Of a DNA stretch of 64,000 nucleotides, positions 61,028 through 64,000 are shown piece after piece. The position numbers were made by a program, and so were the translations under genes. A model generated the notes under the pieces. That model was not told the DNA's origin. It saw only the letters and a program-made list of their open reading frames with translations, and made no database searches. The DNA is from Paraburkholderia translucens (GTDB lineage: Bacteria; Pseudomonadota; Gammaproteobacteria; Burkholderiales; Burkholderiaceae), in the NCBI RefSeq assembly GCF_020881035.1, contig NZ_JAJITC010000010.1:157620-221619 (forward strand), written 5' to 3'. Within the stretch, counting starts at the first letter, position 1; the number at the start of each line of letters is the position of its first letter.

Positions 61028-61237
61028 ACGCAGTCGAAGCTGCTGGTCGAGGCACTTGCCACCGACAGCGTCTCCGGGGAGATTCTGGCAAAAGTCATCC
61101 GCACGCATACCGGCGAGCGTCTGGCGCGTGTTGCATCGAATCAGCCTGTGGTTACGTTTGATTCTGTCAAGCCGATCATGGACCAGTGGTGCGACGCCGT
61201 TTCCAGGTCTGTAGCGCAATACGTGAAGCCTCGATAG
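61028..61237 (+). pseudogene. Possible frameshifted gene remnant
   Basis: After a stop at 61025-61027 the frame reads KLLVEALATDSVSGEILAKV, IRTHTGERLARVASNQPVVT and FDSVKPIMDQWCDAVSRSVA, ending at TAG 61235-61237. The residue mix looks like real coding sequence, but no start codon or family could be found. The matching 5' part may lie out of frame in 60855-61030. Confidence 0.35.
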
Positions 61238-61404
61238 TCGACTGGGAGCAATCTGAACTCAGGCAACCGAGATGCGCGGCTCGACGACGCAGGCTCTATT
61301 GAGGGACTCGTGCGAACTTCGGTCCGCGCGCCCCGCACCTGCGCAAGGGCGTGAACCCTTCCTGCTTTTCTACGATGGCCGGCCGCGCCTGACGGAACTT
61401 CGCG

Positions 61405-61548
61405 ATGGGCGCAATCTACGCGACGCTGCCGGCCAGTTGCATCGAGCCCACGGGCTAGGGCGGGACCGACTACCTGTGCGGCAGTACGTGGTTCCAGTCC
61501 TCGTTTGGGTCGAACGGCGTCTACTGCCGCGTCGCGCCCGTGCCCTGA
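61405..61548 (+). pseudogene. Remnant of a small secreted protein with internal stop
   Basis: The frame reads MGAIYATLPASCIEPTG, then TAG at 61456-61458, then GGTDYLCGSTWFQSSFGSNG and VYCRVAPVP, ending TGA at 61546-61548. This resembles the C-terminus of small Tyr/Gly-rich exported proteins (YATLPAGC...CGxTWYQPxYGxNGVYYRVVP) common in Burkholderiales. The 5' part with the signal peptide is gone and one stop interrupts what is left. Confidence 0.5.
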
Positions 61549-61858
61549 ACAACGCACCGCGCTCCAGGCGCGATGGCTGGCCGACGCGCTGGCCGTACGC
61601 GAACTTGGGCTGCTACAAGCAGCGGGCTCGACCCCAATGGCGCTGTTGATCACCCTCGTACTGTGGCTGTGCATCATTTTTGGCGCCTTTGGCCTGTTCA
61701 CACCCCCGAATGCGACGGTCGCCGTCGCGTGGCTTCTGAGCGCGCTATCCACGTCTGGCGCCATCTTCCTGATTCTGGAAATGAATACACCGCTCGATGG
61801 CTTGGTCACAGTCCCGCTATCGCCGATGCGCGAGGCCCTTGCCGTTCTCGGCCAATAG
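61549..61858 (+). pseudogene. C-terminal remnant of a DUF4239-type membrane protein
   Basis: The frame carries ARWLADALAVRELGLLQAAG, then MALLITLVLWLCIIFGAFGL, FTPPNATVAVAWLLSALSTS and GAIFLILEMNTPLDGLV, ending ALAVLGQ. This is the typical last third of bestrophin-like DUF4239 proteins (FLILEMNxPLxGL). The N-terminal two thirds are missing; the upstream part of the open frame overlaps the preceding remnant, so this is a truncated gene. Confidence 0.6.
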
Positions 61859-62291
61859 CGGCGAGAGGCACAGGTCCAAAATCGCGGGGTTAAACAACGA
61901 ACAACGGCCTCCTTCGATAGCGACCCGGCTTCCCGGTCTGATGTAATGCGTCTTCATGCTGTGTAGCTGAAGCAAACAGTTTTCTGGTCATCAGACGCGG
62001 GCTGACGTTGTCTATCTGCGAACAGGGAGCGGAGGCCTGACTGATCACCATTCCGTGAAGGTCCGAACTCGGCGCAGCTCCAGACACTCATAGACGCTAG
62101 TTGAAGGGCTGCAGTGGGTCCGATTTCGGGCAGCAACATCGGGCAGCAGTCGGCCATCTCCCGCAATTCGTCGGCGTGCTCCCGCAGACGTTCAATAGGC
62201 GGGCACACCCAAAGTTGACCAGCCGCTGCGGCCCTACCGTGCGCCCCTCATATCGCTCTGCCGCACGGGCGGGGAAGTTACTCAACGGTAG
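61859..62291. other. Gap without a supported gene
   Basis: About 430 bp after the DUF4239 remnant and before the end of the photolyase gene. Read on both strands; nothing recognisable, probably more debris. Confidence 0.4.
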
Positions 62292-63809
62292 TTACGCGCC
62301 CAGCGTGCGCAGCCCTTCGACGGCTTCGAGCGCCCGCGTGCGCGCGTGCTGGTGAGACACCACAGGCAATGGATAGTCGTGACCCAGCCGAACCGACGCG
62401 GCCGTCAGTTGTGCAGGCTGCGCGAGCCATGGCGCGTGGATCGACGCACTGGGCAGGCGCGCGAGCTCGGGCACCCAGCGCCGCACATAGTCACCCTGCG
62501 GGTCGAACTTCTGGCCCTGCAGCACCGGATTGAAGATGCGAAAGTACGGAGCCGCATCTGCACCGCTTCCGGCTACCCATTGCCAGCTCGCGGGGTTGCT
62601 CGCCTCGTCGGCGTCCACGAGCGTGTCCCAGAACCAGGCCTCGCCCTCGCGCCAGTCGATGAGCAAATGCTTGACGAGAAAAGACGCCGCCACCATACGC
62701 ACCCGGTTATGCATCCAGCCTGTATGCCATAGCTCGCGCATGCCGGCGTCGACGAGCGGGTAGCCGGTCTCGCCACGCTGCCACGCGCGCTGCGCTTCGG
62801 GATCGGCACGCCATGGCATCGCGTCGAACTGCCGTCTGAAATTGACCTGATGCAGCGGGGCGAAATGGTAGAGCAGGTAGTACGAGAACTCGCGCCACCC
62901 AAGCTCGTCGAGAAACTTGTCCAGATTGGCGCCTGCCACGGGTGCTGCGCGCGGCTTGCCAGTGCCATGGTCCGCATGTGCCACCGACACCAGCGCTGCG
63001 TGCCATACCTGCCGCACCGAGAGATTGCCGAAGCGAAGGTACGGAGACAGCCGGCTGGTCGCGTGCATCGCGGGTATGTCGCGGCCGCTTGCGTAACCGG
63101 CCAGTGCGCCCGCCAGAAATGCCTGTAGCTGACGCTGTCCCGCTTCTTCACCGCATTTCCACGTTTCGCGCAGCCCGCCGGCCCAGTCGGGCGCAGAAGG
63201 CTCAAGCGCGAGTGCGGACAGACCATTCACGCATGCCGCGGTGGCGCTTTCGCGAACCGGAAAGAAGTCGATTCGGCTCGGCGCGGGTCGTGGCGGTTCG
63301 GGCGCATACTCGCGGCGCGCGGCACGCCAGTACGCGCTGAATAACTGAAACGGCCGGGCGTCGCGCGTGGTTACCGTCCACGGCTCGCGCAGCAGATGGC
63401 CGTTGAACGTCGAAACGGTAATTCCGCATTTTTTCAATGTAGACTCGATCGCTGCGTCTGTCTCGCGTCGCGCTGCCGAATAGCGGCGATTCCAGCACAC
63501 CTCGATCGCGCCAATTCCCGTGGCAAACTCTTCGACCACCTGCTGTTCAGGTCCGCGAAGCACGGTCAGTTCTCCGCCCATCGCGGCAAGCGCCGCATTT
63601 AATTCGCGCAGCGATTGGTGAAGCCACCAGCGCACTGCGGCACCCGGCGGACGGCTTTCACGCGGCTCCGGGTCGTGCACATATACGCACACGACCGGGT
63701 GGCCTGTGGCGACGGCGTGCTCGAGCGCGGGGTTGTCGCCAAGACGCTGATCGTCGCGGAACCACACGATAACGGGCGGGGGAGAGCGGGACGGAGAAGA
63801 CGGCGGCAT
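62292..63809 (-). CDS. phrB: Deoxyribodipyrimidine photolyase (class I, FAD)
   Basis: Light-dependent repair of cyclobutane pyrimidine dimers. N-terminal antenna-binding domain starts VIVWFRDDQRLGDNPALEHA. FAD-binding helical domain contains TSRLSPYLRFGNLSVRQVWH, LGWREFSYYLLYHF, VDAGMRELWHTGWMHNRVRM and FDPQGDYVRRWVPEL, all family marks including the electron-transfer tryptophans. Start at 63809 (MPPSSPSRSPPP) is chosen; the frame extends to 63905. Length is 505 aa, a little longer than E. coli PhrB. Ends near a debris-rich region. Confidence 0.94.
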   Translation of the reverse strand: MPPSSPSRSPPPVIVWFRDDQRLGDNPALEHAVATGHPVVCVYVHDPEPRESRPPGAAVRWWLHQSLRELNAALAAMGGELTVLRGPEQQVVEEFATGIGAIEVCWNRRYSAARRETDAAIESTLKKCGITVSTFNGHLLREPWTVTTRDARPFQLFSAYWRAARREYAPEPPRPAPSRIDFFPVRESATAACVNGLSALALEPSAPDWAGGLRETWKCGEEAGQRQLQAFLAGALAGYASGRDIPAMHATSRLSPYLRFGNLSVRQVWHAALVSVAHADHGTGKPRAAPVAGANLDKFLDELGWREFSYYLLYHFAPLHQVNFRRQFDAMPWRADPEAQRAWQRGETGYPLVDAGMRELWHTGWMHNRVRMVAASFLVKHLLIDWREGEAWFWDTLVDADEASNPASWQWVAGSGADAAPYFRIFNPVLQGQKFDPQGDYVRRWVPELARLPSASIHAPWLAQPAQLTAASVRLGHDYPLPVVSHQHARTRALEAVEGLRTLGA

Positions 63810-63939
63810 GAAATAGCGCGCGAGTGGTCCATGACAACTTACATGATACGGGAACCAACCCGGACGACCGTTGGACCTGGCGGATTCAACCGGTCGATGC
63901 AACACAATGAACGTCGCATGAGCGGCGGGAGTGTTGCAA

Positions 63940-64000
63940 ATGAAACAGAGGCGCCGGATCTATTACAGCGAAAGCCAGAAGGCGTTGATGTGGGAACGCT
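63940..64000 (+). mobile_element. 5' end of an IS30-family transposase, cut by the window edge
   Basis: The last 61 bases encode MKQRRRIYYSESQKALMWER, the N-terminus of IS30-family transposases (helix-turn-helix region). Only 20 residues are visible. The element's left end would lie just upstream (within about 63900-63939), but its inverted repeat could not be delimited. It diverges from phrB. Confidence 0.75.

Noticed and set aside
60855..61214. 119-codon plus-strand frame after the K+ channel
   Set aside because: Ser/Arg-rich translation without domain; another frame (61028-61237) looks more like real coding sequence.
61954..62208. 84-codon minus-strand frame before the photolyase end
   Set aside because: No start signal, no family, and located in degraded sequence.

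Overview
The window reads as high-GC Burkholderiales chromosome, most likely Paraburkholderia, Burkholderia or a close relative. The grounds are strong GC-rich codon bias, the gene families present, and a rhamnolipid (rhl) locus laid out as in Burkholderia. Species was not determined. Genes are densely packed on both strands. No rRNA, tRNA, CRISPR array or prophage was recognised.

Layout. (1) 1-8307: a three-gene RND efflux operon in the order pump, membrane fusion protein, outer-membrane lipoprotein, then an OmpR-type regulator and a heavy-metal-type sensor kinase. (2) 8274-14761: DNA polymerase IV, a CSS-EAL c-di-GMP phosphodiesterase, a cytochrome b561 plus two YceI proteins, and an ArsB/SLC13-type permease. 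(3) 15033-17740: a small EF-hand-like secreted protein, a second OmpR/EnvZ-type pair and a small membrane protein. (4) 17911-30715, minus strand: a cellulose operon bcsD-bcsP/R-bcsQ-bcsA-bcsB-bcsZ-bcsC. BcsC has a long Pro/Tyr/Gln linker carrying a 9-bp tandem repeat. A GGDEF cyclase and an EAL protein are transcribed away from it (31358-34645), so c-di-GMP enzymes sit beside a c-di-GMP-activated synthase. (5) 34716-45330: mixed metabolic and transport genes, including a RibD/DHFR-like reductase, a D-threonine aldolase/D-serine dehydratase-like enzyme, a sulfotransferase-like protein, two MFS transporters, a marR-isochorismatase-MFS operon, DedA, GNAT, and an arsR-ene-reductase pair.

(6) 45529-54480: an accessory segment bracketed by two decayed IS3-family transposase fragments. 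Inside is a tight rhamnolipid operon: rhlA, an isoprenylcysteine-methyltransferase-like gene, rhlB, a DHA2 MFS exporter, rhlC, a NodT lipoprotein and an EmrA-like fusion protein. rhlA has one in-frame TAA where a glutamine codon is expected, so as written this genome may not make the lipid. The methyltransferase between rhlA and rhlB is the most novel element of the window. It suggests a carboxyl-methylated lipid or rhamnolipid.

(7) 54476-64000: a looser region with longer gaps and gene debris. It holds an opposite-strand MFS protein, a secreted PHB-depolymerase-like esterase, a small basic secreted protein, a lipoprotein, a two-TM K+ channel, remnants of a small secreted protein and a DUF4239-type protein, a photolyase, and the first codons of an IS30-family transposase at the edge.
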